A stretch of 21,216 nucleotides of DNA, from the NCBI GenBank assembly GCA_051747785.1, contig JBNJGN010000012.1, positions 1-21,216 on the forward strand. The letters are read 5' to 3'. The number at the start of each line of letters is the position of its first letter. Positions within the stretch are counted from its first letter, which is position 1. This document shows positions 15,628 through 21,216 of this stretch, piece by piece. The stretch comes from SKVL01 sp051747785 (GTDB lineage: Bacteria; Patescibacteriota; Minisyncoccia; Phycocordibacterales; CSBR16-193). A program made the position numbers and the translations under genes. The notes below the pieces were generated by a model that searched no databases, was not told where the DNA came from, and worked only from the letters and a program-made list of their open reading frames with translations.

Positions 15628-15652
15628 GTTCAAGAACAATATCAAAACTATC

Positions 15653-16147
15653 ATGATAAGTCAAAAACAAAAAGAGGCCAAGGAACTATACTTGATATTG
15701 CATAATATAAGAAGCGTGCATAATGTGGGGTCTATTTTTCGCACTTCAGACGCAGTTGGTGTTAGTAAGTTATTCTTAACCGGTTATACTCCAAGGCCTG
15801 TGGATAGATTTAATAAACAGCGAAAAGATCTCTCCAAAGTGGCCCTTGGAGCAGAGGGGGTTATCCCTTGGGAGGGTTATGCAAGCTACTCCGCTGTAAT
15901 TGATAAATTAAAAAAAGAAGGATTTGATATAGTGGCGCTAGAGCAGTCTAATAAATCAATAGATTATAGAAATTACATTTCTCATAATAAAACCGCTTTA
16001 TTAGTCGGTAATGAGGTAAAAGGACTCTCTTCACGTGCTTTATCTAGGGTTGATAACATCATTGAGATACCAATGAAAGGGGAGAAAGAGTCTCTTAATG
16101 TTTCAGTTGCCTGTGGAGTCGCCCTTTTTCGTATAACCGAAATATGA
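15653..16147 (+). CDS. SPOUT-class (TrmH family) RNA 2'-O-methyltransferase
   Basis: This 164-residue protein is a catalytic SPOUT domain alone, which binds S-adenosylmethionine in a trefoil knot and methylates ribose in tRNA or rRNA. The three motifs are clear: NIRSVHNVGSIFRTSDAVGV (motif 1, with the catalytic Asn/Arg), LLVGNEVKGLS (motif 2) and IPMKGEKESLNVSVACGVALF (motif 3). The extra N-terminal substrate domain of RlmB/TrmH is missing, so the target RNA cannot be named. The ATG at 15653 is chosen because the frame upstream runs back through the tRNA-Lys gene and cannot be coding. The stop codon directly abuts the end of the convergent mutM. Confidence 0.9.
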   Translation: MISQKQKEAKELYLILHNIRSVHNVGSIFRTSDAVGVSKLFLTGYTPRPVDRFNKQRKDLSKVALGAEGVIPWEGYASYSAVIDKLKKEGFDIVALEQSNKSIDYRNYISHNKTALLVGNEVKGLSSRALSRVDNIIEIPMKGEKESLNVSVACGVALFRITEI

Positions 16148-17119
16148 TCATTTTTTATCTGGCAAATTTATGCGCGGAGATTGCTCTGGGCTATAAAGTA
16201 TCTGGTGTTGATCGCAGTAATAGGAACCGCGCCCTCCTATTACGGTACGCTTTATTTCTCCTTTGCATCTCTGGTATGAGCACTCCTCTCCTTTCCTTCG
16301 GTAGACTTTGTGGTTGTAATGGTAGGAACCCTTTTCTCCGTTCGGCAGACGGTAATCAGAAACGGAATCTCCTTTAAGGTTTATACCTTCTCTTAATATT
16401 ATTTTCATAGAATCATAAATGCCATATAAAGACTGTCTGTTCAGTGAACTAACAGTGCTCTCGGGGTGGACTCCCGCTCGCCAGAGTAATTCATCGGAAT
16501 AGATATTTCCTATTCCGGATACTATTTTCTGATCCAGAAGCACCTGTTTTACATTCTTTTGAGAGGCGTGAGGAAGGCGGTTTAGAAATGAGCTGAAAGT
16601 AAATGATCTATCCAGTGCATCCGGTCCCAGGTCGGTTATCGCCTTCGGAGGGGAGCTGTTTTGAAAGGCGAAAACAGTTGCAAATTTTCTTGCGTCGGAG
16701 AGAGTTAGATGTTTACCGTTTGATAGAGTGAATACTAAATGAATGAATCTATTAAAGGGATCTTCGCTTAGAGGACCTGCCTCTTCGGCGGCCCAACTTC
16801 CGAATGTTCTCTTTTCTTCTTTGTTGGTCGTTTTGTTATATTTACCATAAAGGAAATGACCCGTCATTTTCATATGAGTTAAGATGGTCAGGTCATCGGA
16901 GAGGTGAATAAGAACGTTTTTACCTTTTCTTGTTACGTTAAGGATCTCTTTATTTATTACTGCTCTTTTAAACTCTTTAAAGTATTCTCTGTCTTTTATG
17001 TTTTTCTTACCACTATAGTATTCGGAATCATAATCACTCCACACGTCTTTTATTTTCAAGCCGGTGGTGCTTTTTTTTAATAACTCTACGGTAGTATGTA
17101 CTTCCGGTAATTCTGGCAT
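16148..17119 (-). CDS. mutM: Formamidopyrimidine-DNA glycosylase (Fpg/MutM)
   Basis: This 323-residue enzyme excises oxidised purines such as 8-oxoguanine and nicks the abasic site. Catalytic Pro2 and Glu3 lie in the N-terminal MPELPEV, the conserved lysine in RKGKNVL, and the H2TH region in KIVSGIGNIYSDELLWRAGVHP. The C-terminal zinc finger is an unusual CX4C...CX2H type (CSYQRC, then CDQH) instead of the classical CX2C...CX2C; the YRRKGEEC and GGRGSYYC framework around it is intact. It is ~50 residues longer than usual, with extra sequence around GKYNKTTNKEEKRTFG and at the C-terminus. It follows the MurE-like gene after a hairpin and converges with the methyltransferase gene with no gap. 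Confidence 0.95.
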   Translation of the reverse strand: MPELPEVHTTVELLKKSTTGLKIKDVWSDYDSEYYSGKKNIKDREYFKEFKRAVINKEILNVTRKGKNVLIHLSDDLTILTHMKMTGHFLYGKYNKTTNKEEKRTFGSWAAEEAGPLSEDPFNRFIHLVFTLSNGKHLTLSDARKFATVFAFQNSSPPKAITDLGPDALDRSFTFSSFLNRLPHASQKNVKQVLLDQKIVSGIGNIYSDELLWRAGVHPESTVSSLNRQSLYGIYDSMKIILREGINLKGDSVSDYRLPNGEKGSYHYNHKVYRRKGEECSYQRCKGEIKRTVIGGRGSYYCDQHQILYSPEQSPRINLPDKK

Positions 17120-17131
17120 TTTATTTTTAGC

Positions 17132-17166
17132 GTCTTAAATTGAAGTGCGGACACTTTAATTAAGAC
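17132..17166 (-). repeat. Hairpin between the MurE-like gene and mutM
   Basis: GTCTTAAATTGAAGTG (17132-17147) and CACTTTAATTAAGAC (17152-17166) form a ~15-base stem with one bulge and one mismatch or wobble, closed by a four-base loop. It includes the last bases of the MurE-like gene and lies 12 bases from the mutM start. No T-run follows on the minus strand, so it is not a standard terminator. It could pause polymerase or protect the 3' end of the upstream message. Confidence 0.5.
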
Positions 17167-18452
17167 CTTAATTTTGAATTTCTAAGTTCCTCAACAGCAA
17201 CTTTTACGTCGCTCCATGGTTTTTTCTCTCCTTTTGGCCCCATTATATAAGGATCAGTTCCCTTACCGGTTATTAATACAGAAACACTAACCTTTTTTTC
17301 TCTTGAAAGATCCGAGGCTTTTTTGAAAGAAGTTCTTATTGCGTCTCTTCTATTTATAATGGTCTCCGGTTTTTTCTCTTTTATACCAGTCTTTATTTCT
17401 TCTATTATCTTTTCCGGGTCTTCGTCATAAGGGTCTTCATTGGTTAAGATGATATGTTCACAGTATCTATCAGCAATTTTACCCATTTCCGGTCTTTTCC
17501 ATGTGTCTCTTCCGCCACCTGCGGAACCTAAAACGCAAACAGTTTTTTCTTTTTCAAATGTTTGATAGAGCTTTTCAAGTGAATCGGGTGTATGAGCATA
17601 GTCCACATAAACACTAAATGGCTGATCATTGGATATCTTAACTTCCTCTACACGCCCCTCTACTTTTTCAGTTAAAGCTATGGCGCGTTTTGCTGCGGAG
17701 GCGGGTATTCCTAGACTTTCTGCCAAAGTTAAAACGGCGCAGATATTAGAGGCATTGAATTTACCTCTAAGAGATGAAATGATGTGGTCTTTATTATAAA
17801 GAAAGGATATTCCTCCTTGATCCTCATTGAACCTTTCTATGTCATTTAAGGAGAAGGTTAGTTTTCTGTCGGCATTTACGGAAAGAAATTCCTTTGCCTC
17901 TTTGTCATCAGAATTAGCTATAACGGTCTTTACGGGCTTATTTGATCTCTCCAGGGCATAAGCTAAGGATAGTTTAGCTTTTTTGTACTTTTCATATGAG
18001 CCGTGTGATTCTATATGTTCCGGGGAAAGATTTAAGAATATGAGTGTATCCATATTCACAAAGGCGTGTCTGTACTGTTTTGCGCCTTCCGATGTCATTT
18101 CTAAAACAGCATGAGTACAGCCCTTTTTTACCGCTTCGGCAAGGAAGCTCTGTATAAAAAACCTGCCCGGCATTGTCATTTTATGTTTGTTTTCCTTTAT
18201 TTCGTTTCCTATAGAGAAACGGATAGTGCTTGTAGAAGCGGTTTGATAGCCGACTGTTTTTAAAACAGCTGAGGCTAATTCCACGGTGGTTGATTTGCCT
18301 TTTGTGCCGGTAATTCCTATGACGAATATTTTTTTTGAAGGGAAACCATACCTAACAGCTCCCAAAAAGGAGATGAGAAAATGATAATAAGGACGGAAAA
18401 TATCCAGTAAACTTTTAGGGATTATCTTTTTAATTATAAACAGTGATCTCAT
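17160..18452 (-). CDS. murE: MurE-like Mur ligase (UDP-MurNAc peptide synthetase), no N-terminal domain
   Basis: This 430-residue Mur ligase adds an amino acid to a UDP-MurNAc peptide using ATP. The ATP loop is GITGTKGKSTT at residues 46-56. The central domain continues with AVLEMTSEGAKQYRH and FLNLSPEHIESHGS, and the C-terminal domain with EGRVEEV, VDYAHTPDSLEKL and GSAGGGRDTWKRPEM. These match MurE. The usual ~90-residue N-terminal UDP-binding domain is replaced by ~40 residues containing a hydrophobic segment. The position that selects the third amino acid reads NEDPYDEDP, neither the DNPR of diaminopimelate enzymes nor a clear lysine type. The start overlaps the ruvA stop by 4 bases. Confidence 0.85.
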   Translation of the reverse strand: MRSLFIIKKIIPKSLLDIFRPYYHFLISFLGAVRYGFPSKKIFVIGITGTKGKSTTVELASAVLKTVGYQTASTSTIRFSIGNEIKENKHKMTMPGRFFIQSFLAEAVKKGCTHAVLEMTSEGAKQYRHAFVNMDTLIFLNLSPEHIESHGSYEKYKKAKLSLAYALERSNKPVKTVIANSDDKEAKEFLSVNADRKLTFSLNDIERFNEDQGGISFLYNKDHIISSLRGKFNASNICAVLTLAESLGIPASAAKRAIALTEKVEGRVEEVKISNDQPFSVYVDYAHTPDSLEKLYQTFEKEKTVCVLGSAGGGRDTWKRPEMGKIADRYCEHIILTNEDPYDEDPEKIIEEIKTGIKEKKPETIINRRDAIRTSFKKASDLSREKKVSVSVLITGKGTDPYIMGPKGEKKPWSDVKVAVEELRNSKLRS

Positions 18453-19018
18453 GATCCTAAATATTTTAATGCTTCTTTTATTCGTTTTTCAGTTCCCTCA
18501 GTTTCTTCCGGTATTTTTGCAACAGCTTCTCTGGCTTCTTTAGAGGAGTATCCCAGACTGGTTAGGGCTTCATATACTTCTAGATCAAACTTTTCCGGGT
18601 GGCCATCTTCTTCTTGTTCTGTGCCTAGTTTTCCGCGAAGCTCCAGAATTATCTTTTCGGCGTTCTTCTTTCCTATACCTGCGACTTTGGTGAGGGTGGC
18701 TGTTTCTCCTGTTCTAACGGCACGTTTTAAGAGCTCAAGTGAAGCAATGTCAAGAATGGACATAGCCGACTTTGGACCGATACCAGAGATAGTTATAAGA
18801 TGCTCAAAAAAGACAAGTTTTTCGGTTGTTTCAAAGCCATAAAGATCAAGAGCATTTTCTCTTACGGATAAATGCGTCCAAACCGAAAGGTCGTCTCCTT
18901 CTTTTAGGCTGTCACAGAGCTCTTGCTCAAGATGGATCTTGTAGCCAACTCCTCCCGTATCCAAGATAACTCGGGAGTTATCTTTATGCGATATTTTTCC
19001 TTTTAATTGACCGATCAT
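18449..19018 (-). CDS. ruvA: Holliday junction-binding protein RuvA
   Basis: This 189-residue protein binds four-way junctions and recruits RuvB. Domain I is an OB fold (MIGQLKGKISHKDNSRVILD, then GVGYKIHL and LYGFETTEKLVFFEHL). Domain II has two helix-hairpin-helix motifs (ISGIGPKSAMSIL and VAGIGKKNAEKIILELRGKL). Domain III is the small RuvB-binding helix bundle at the end (YEALTSLGYSSKEAREAV). Length is normal. It lies ~9 kb from ruvB-yebC-ruvC and is the first gene of ruvA-murE-mutM on the minus strand. No Shine-Dalgarno precedes the ATG. It is divergent from rpsT. Confidence 0.96.
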   Translation of the reverse strand: MIGQLKGKISHKDNSRVILDTGGVGYKIHLEQELCDSLKEGDDLSVWTHLSVRENALDLYGFETTEKLVFFEHLITISGIGPKSAMSILDIASLELLKRAVRTGETATLTKVAGIGKKNAEKIILELRGKLGTEQEEDGHPEKFDLEVYEALTSLGYSSKEAREAVAKIPEETEGTEKRIKEALKYLGS

Positions 19019-19081
19019 AAATAAATACTTAACACTATATTAACGTAAATAGTCTTTGCTAGGAAGAAAAGTATCATGGTA

Positions 19082-19110
19082 TTGATTTTTTTATTTTTCT
19101 ACGTTATTAT
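19082..19110 (+). promoter_or_regulatory. Promoter of rpsT
   Basis: TTGATT (19082-19087) and TATTAT (19105-19110) are spaced by 17 bases. Transcription would start near 19117, about 4 bases before the ATG, giving an essentially leaderless mRNA. The same hexamers occur before rpmH, also a ribosomal protein gene. Confidence 0.6.
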
Positions 19111-19120
19111 AGCTTGCGTT

Positions 19121-19390
19121 ATGCCGAATACAGAAGGAGCAAAAAAAGCCCTAAGAGTCTCTAAAAAGAAGGCTGTTTTTAACTTGCGCCGGAAGATGGC
19201 CATGAAAAAAGCTGTAAAGCAATTCAGGGAAATGATAAGAGATGGTAAGACTGATGAAGCCGAGAAAGAAATACCAACAGTTTATAAAGCAATTGATAAG
19301 GCTCAAAAGAGGGGAGTTATAAAGAAGAATACAGCTGACAGAAAAAAGTCCAGACTACTTTCTTTTCTCAATAAAGAAAAAGTAAAATAG
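19121..19390 (+). CDS. rpsT: 30S ribosomal protein S20
   Basis: This 89-residue basic, helical protein binds 16S rRNA in the small subunit. The start MPNTEGAKKALRVSKKKAVFNLRR and the helices KKAVKQFREMI and YKAIDKAQKRGVIKKNTADRKKSRL fit the S20 pattern (K-x-x-R-x-S-x-x-R near the start, then G-[VI]-[IL]-x-x-N-x-A-x-R-x-K-S-R-L). I use the ATG at 19121; a longer frame from 19076 would translate the promoter into a hydrophobic stretch unlike S20. It is followed 12 bases later by the acylphosphatase gene. Confidence 0.93.
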   Translation: MPNTEGAKKALRVSKKKAVFNLRRKMAMKKAVKQFREMIRDGKTDEAEKEIPTVYKAIDKAQKRGVIKKNTADRKKSRLLSFLNKEKVK

Positions 19391-19402
19391 ACTACTTATA
19401 AT

Positions 19403-19699
19403 ATGAATTGTACGGCTTCAGCTGAAACCGACATCAAACGTATCAACGCCCTTGTTTCCGGAAAGGTTCAGGGTGTTTTTTTTAGAGCTTATACTCAAAA
19501 GAAAGCTCAAGAGAAAGGTATTTCAGGTTGGGTTCGCAATTTAAAAGACGGAAGAGTTGAGGTTGTCGCAGAGGGGGCAGAAAGATCAATAGAAAGATTT
19601 ATAGAGTTTTTATGGGAGGGCTCTCCTTCTTCTCGAGTTGATGATGTAAGTGTAAAGTGGCAGGAACCTGAAGGGAAGAGTGGCTTTTACATAGAGTAA
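19403..19699 (+). CDS. acyP: Acylphosphatase
   Basis: This 98-residue protein hydrolyses the carboxyl-phosphate bond of acyl phosphates. The family signature VSGKVQGVFFRAYTQKKA is followed by GISGWVRNLKDGRVEVVAEG. The catalytic Arg is R28 and the catalytic Asn is N46. About 12 extra residues precede the domain, and the usual closing segment is shortened to WQEPEGKSGFYIE. It follows rpsT by 12 bases on the same strand. TATAAT lies directly before the ATG (about 19396-19401), which is too close to serve as a promoter for this start. Confidence 0.93.
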   Translation: MNCTASAETDIKRINALVSGKVQGVFFRAYTQKKAQEKGISGWVRNLKDGRVEVVAEGAERSIERFIEFLWEGSPSSRVDDVSVKWQEPEGKSGFYIE

Positions 19700-19755
19700 C
19701 CTAAGTATTTATTTTAATTTACATTAAGGTTCAAAAAACTCTTTCGATATCTGAC

Positions 19756-19777
19756 GCAAGCCAAGCAGTTGGCTTGC
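19756..19777. repeat. GC-rich hairpin beyond the 3' end of tRNA-Arg
   Basis: A perfect 9-base inverted repeat, GCAAGCCAA / TTGGCTTGC, closes on a 4-base loop. It lies 28 bases past the 3' end of tRNA-Arg in its direction of transcription and 56 bases after the acylphosphatase stop. No T-run follows on either strand, so it is a weak terminator candidate; a processing or stability structure is as likely. Confidence 0.5.
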
Positions 19778-19805
19778 TACGCTCACAATACCTCGCTTTA
19801 CTCGG

Positions 19806-19877
19806 TGCTCCCGTCAGGAATCGAACCTGAATCACCGGTTCCGCAAACCGACGTTTTATCCGTTAAACTACGGGAGC
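19806..19877 (-). tRNA. tRNA-Arg (anticodon GCG)
   Basis: A complete cloverleaf lies on the minus strand: acceptor GCTCCCG/CGGGAGC, D-stem GTTT/AAAC, anticodon stem TCGGT/ACCGG with loop TTGCGGA, and T-arm TCAGG-TTCGATT-CCTGA. The anticodon is GCG, which reads CGC and CGU. Arginine identity is supported by A20 in the D-loop and C35. Position 73 is A, and the next bases are CCG, so a true CCA is not encoded. Most bacteria use an ACG (inosine) anticodon here instead. Confidence 0.93.
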
Positions 19878-19949
19878 TTATAGTGTTTTGATAGGTCCGT
19901 GATTTGCCAGTATACATATTTTAAATGGTGCGAGCAACACGTATTTGAT

Positions 19950-20426
19950 CTAAAAACCAATGTATTCCATTATCTTTTGCAATAACGGTTGATATAGTTC
20001 TTCCTCTTTTAACTTTTCTTTAAGAGGATCTCTTACTTCTTCTTCTTTTATATTCATGATCTCTACGCTTATAAGAGGGGAAAGCTTCCTTTTTGACTTT
20101 AAAAGAAGCCTTGGTGGGTCATCTATTTTATTTATGTAAAAACTTTCCAGACTGTCATACTGATAAAAATAGGATCCGATAACTACTCCTTTCTCTTTTA
20201 TAGCGGCCTCTATTTTTCTAGGGGGTACACTGGAGACCAAAAGAAGAGCGAACATTGCTATTATTATAAGGATAGAAAATATAACGTCGCCTAACATCAT
20301 GGCGGCAATTGCCAAAGCGGCCCCTATTATCATTACAGAAGAGTACCAAGCCCCGGGTTTTTTTCTGAAAGGGTGTTCTCTTGTTTCCCATTTTATAATG
20401 GTTTCGCCTCTGTCTTTTTTGCTCAT
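19950..20426 (-). CDS. Two-TM protein of unknown function with a PH-like C-terminal region
   Basis: This 158-residue protein starts with a short charged segment (IIKWETREHPFRKKPGAWY). Two adjacent membrane helices follow (about residues 27-45 and 48-66), then a predicted soluble region of beta strands and a final amphipathic helix (EKLKEEELYQPLLQKIMEYIGF). The EKGVVIGSYFYQYDSLESFYI part resembles the pattern of small membrane proteins with a PH-like domain that are common in Patescibacteria. I cannot assign a function. Both termini are predicted to be cytoplasmic, giving a membrane-anchored cytosolic domain. It stands alone on the minus strand between tRNA-Arg and an empty region. Confidence 0.75.
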   Translation of the reverse strand: MSKKDRGETIIKWETREHPFRKKPGAWYSSVMIIGAALAIAAMMLGDVIFSILIIIAMFALLLVSSVPPRKIEAAIKEKGVVIGSYFYQYDSLESFYINKIDDPPRLLLKSKRKLSPLISVEIMNIKEEEVRDPLKEKLKEEELYQPLLQKIMEYIGF

Positions 20427-20721
20427 ATTATAACTTTATTTTACCATCAAATAATATAACCTAAAAACCAACTAGCCTTAATTAGGCGTTTTAACTAAAT
20501 AAAGTCTTAAGGGATATGAGTGCATTGATCGGTCTTGAGTTTTCAAAAATAATAAAAACTTTAACCCTAGCAGAGTATTTTTGAGTCTGCGTGATGCATC
20601 CTCTACAAAAACTACTTGTTTGTTTACTCATTGTGAGCAGTTAAGGTTAAGTGTTAACTCAATTAGGGGCTGTAAGAGTGTTTGGAGGTAATCCAGGATC
20701 TTGCTTGAGGTGCTTTGGTTT
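20427..20721. other. Intergenic region without a recognisable gene
   Basis: This 295-base stretch lies between two minus-strand genes. I see no convincing gene: the longest small frame noticed (45 codons, minus strand, ATG near 20635) has no ribosome-binding site and no family resemblance. Small inverted repeats occur (GTTAA-GTG-TTAAC near 20650; GCAGA/TCTGC near 20570-20590), but no strong terminator or tRNA. It may hold the promoter of the two-TM gene or an unrecognised RNA. Confidence 0.4.
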
Positions 20722-21084
20722 CTACGGCTTTCGGATAACTCTCGACTTAAACCACTGTTCTTGAAAAGCTGTTGCTTTTAGTATCTCCTCATCAGATAGT
20801 TCAACGTTTTCAGGAGCCACTACAAGCTTATCGTCATCGTCATTTTCTCGGTGAATAATGGCTATGCAAAACCCTTCGGCCTTTTGAAGAGGTTCATCAA
20901 TGCCAAGGTAGTAGGTATCGAGGTCTTCTCCATCCGGGGCTTTTATACCGGGAATATAACCATAATTGGCTTCGTATACAAAACCATGTTTCGGATGTTT
21001 GGTACCCAACGGACGATCAAAAACCACCCGGACTTTCTCTCCCAGGTATCTTTTGGCTATTTCTAAGGATCTTGATTTTTCCAT
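20722..21084 (-). CDS. Small inorganic pyrophosphatase-like protein
   Basis: This 120-residue protein matches a short branch of the family I pyrophosphatase fold. Visible are VRVVFDRPLGTKHPKHGFVY, YGYIPGIKAPDGEDLDTYYLG, in which DGEDLD corresponds to the metal-binding DxDPxD site, and IAIIHRENDDDDKLVVAP. The end, ILKATAFQEQWFKSRVI, is a helix typical of this short group. Canonical family I enzymes are ~170 residues with more metal and phosphate ligands, so activity on pyrophosphate is uncertain. I start at ATG 21084 (MEKSRSLEIAKRYLG); the longer frame from 21168 reads through a tRNA fragment. No Shine-Dalgarno is visible. Confidence 0.75.
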   Translation of the reverse strand: MEKSRSLEIAKRYLGEKVRVVFDRPLGTKHPKHGFVYEANYGYIPGIKAPDGEDLDTYYLGIDEPLQKAEGFCIAIIHRENDDDDKLVVAPENVELSDEEILKATAFQEQWFKSRVIRKP

Positions 21085-21121
21085 AATGCATCTGGGTTGA
21101 TTCAGTATTAAATTTTTACTG

Positions 21122-21141
21122 CGGAGGGGACAGGACTCGAA
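21122..21141 (-). pseudogene. 3' fragment of a tRNA-Ser (T-loop to acceptor end)
   Basis: On the minus strand the 20 bases TTCGAGT-CCTGT-CCCCTCC-G are the T-loop, the 3' half of the T-stem, the 3' acceptor strand and discriminator G73 of a typical tRNA-Ser. The bases before the T-loop (TAAGC) do not pair with CCTGT, where ACAGG would be needed, and no anticodon arm follows upstream. So this is a fragment, not a gene. Such fragments commonly mark attachment sites of elements that integrate into tRNA 3' ends. Confidence 0.6.
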
Positions 21142-21216
21142 GCTTACAGCTTCAGTGCAGGTTTTCATTATTTTGCCTCGTTCCTCGCAAAATAATAGAA
21201 GAACCTTTTCGAGTCC
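21133..21216. repeat. Nested inverted repeats at the right edge of the window
   Basis: An outer 9-base pair, GGACTCGAA (21133-21141) with TTCGAGTCC (21208-21216), reuses the tRNA T-loop sequence and ends exactly at the window edge. Inside are a partial AGGTT/AACCT stem and a perfect 10-base pair, ATTATTTTGC (21167-21176) with GCAAAATAAT (21187-21196), around a 10-base loop. The whole could fold as one long hairpin. The outer repeat may continue beyond the window. Confidence 0.6.

Noticed and set aside
15614..15630. AACAGAA-GTA-TTCTGTT hairpin with T-rich sequence on the minus strand, resembling a terminator
   Set aside because: The stem is AT-rich with a 3-base loop, sits just upstream of tRNA-Lys where a terminator makes little sense, and overlaps the -10 box of the plus-strand promoter.
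15473..15652. Extended start of the SPOUT methyltransferase gene
   Set aside because: The frame passes through the tRNA-Lys gene; the family begins near the ATG at 15653.
20500..20635. Minus-strand frame of 45 codons beginning MSKQTSSFCRGCITQ
   Set aside because: No ribosome-binding site, no promoter, no family resemblance, and a length expected by chance in AT-rich DNA.
21085..21168. Extended start of the pyrophosphatase-like gene at 21168
   Set aside because: The extra 28 residues are a translation of the tRNA-Ser fragment (FESCPLRS is a typical sign) and do not match the family.
21133..21216. Integron attC site at the right edge
   Set aside because: The core GTTRRRY/RYYYAAC boxes are missing; the repeats derive from tRNA T-loop sequence instead.

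Overview
The window looks like a replication-origin region from a Patescibacteria (Candidate Phyla Radiation) genome, most likely a Parcubacteria-type lineage. Reasons visible here are the low GC content, the classic origin order jag-yidC-rnpA-rpmH | dnaA-dnaN, very compact genes (short HolA, Pol I without a full 3'-5' exonuclease domain, internally shortened YebC, stand-alone SPOUT methyltransferase), tRNAs without an encoded CCA, and an almost complete lack of Shine-Dalgarno sequences. The lineage call is an inference from gene content and style; no 16S gene or database search was available.

Layout. 1-100: last codons and probable right end of an IS30-family insertion sequence, cut by the window edge. 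133-2039 (minus): jag, yidC, rnpA, rpmH. 2040-3833: dnaA with flanking DnaA boxes; the dnaA-dnaN gap is the best oriC candidate. 3834-5200 (plus): dnaN and a small DUF721/DciA-like gene. 5208-7418 (minus): class A penicillin-binding protein. 7573-7598: terminator. 7622-7789 (minus): an unrecognised 55-residue acidic protein. 7888-9927 (minus): ruvC, yebC, ruvB. 9928-10209: intergenic region with a palindrome around a possible -10 box and a 136-base foldback element. 10210-11883 (minus): PilB/GspE ATPase. 11978-15498 (plus): tsaE, polA, holA. 15520-15592 (minus): tRNA-Lys(UUU). 15653-16147 (plus): SPOUT RNA methyltransferase. 16148-19018 (minus): mutM, a MurE-like ligase, ruvA. 19121-19699 (plus): rpsT and acylphosphatase. 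19806-19877 (minus): tRNA-Arg(GCG). 19950-20426 (minus): two-TM protein of unknown function. 20722-21084 (minus): small pyrophosphatase-like protein. 21122-21216: 3' fragment of a tRNA-Ser followed by nested inverted repeats, ending at the window edge.

How the genes work together. Most serve DNA replication and repair: DnaA, the sliding clamp, a DciA-like candidate helicase-loading factor, the Pol III delta subunit, Pol I, the whole RuvA/RuvB/RuvC resolvasome, and MutM. A second group makes or modifies RNA and ribosomes (RnpA, L34, S20, TsaE, SPOUT methyltransferase, two tRNAs). A third serves the envelope (YidC with Jag, PBP1A-type synthase, MurE-like ligase, PilB).

Most of the window is ordinary core genome. 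The parts least explained are the foldback element at 10018-10153, the palindrome at 9953-9989, the 55-residue acidic protein, and the tRNA-Ser fragment with inverted repeats at the right edge. No clear new multi-gene system is visible.
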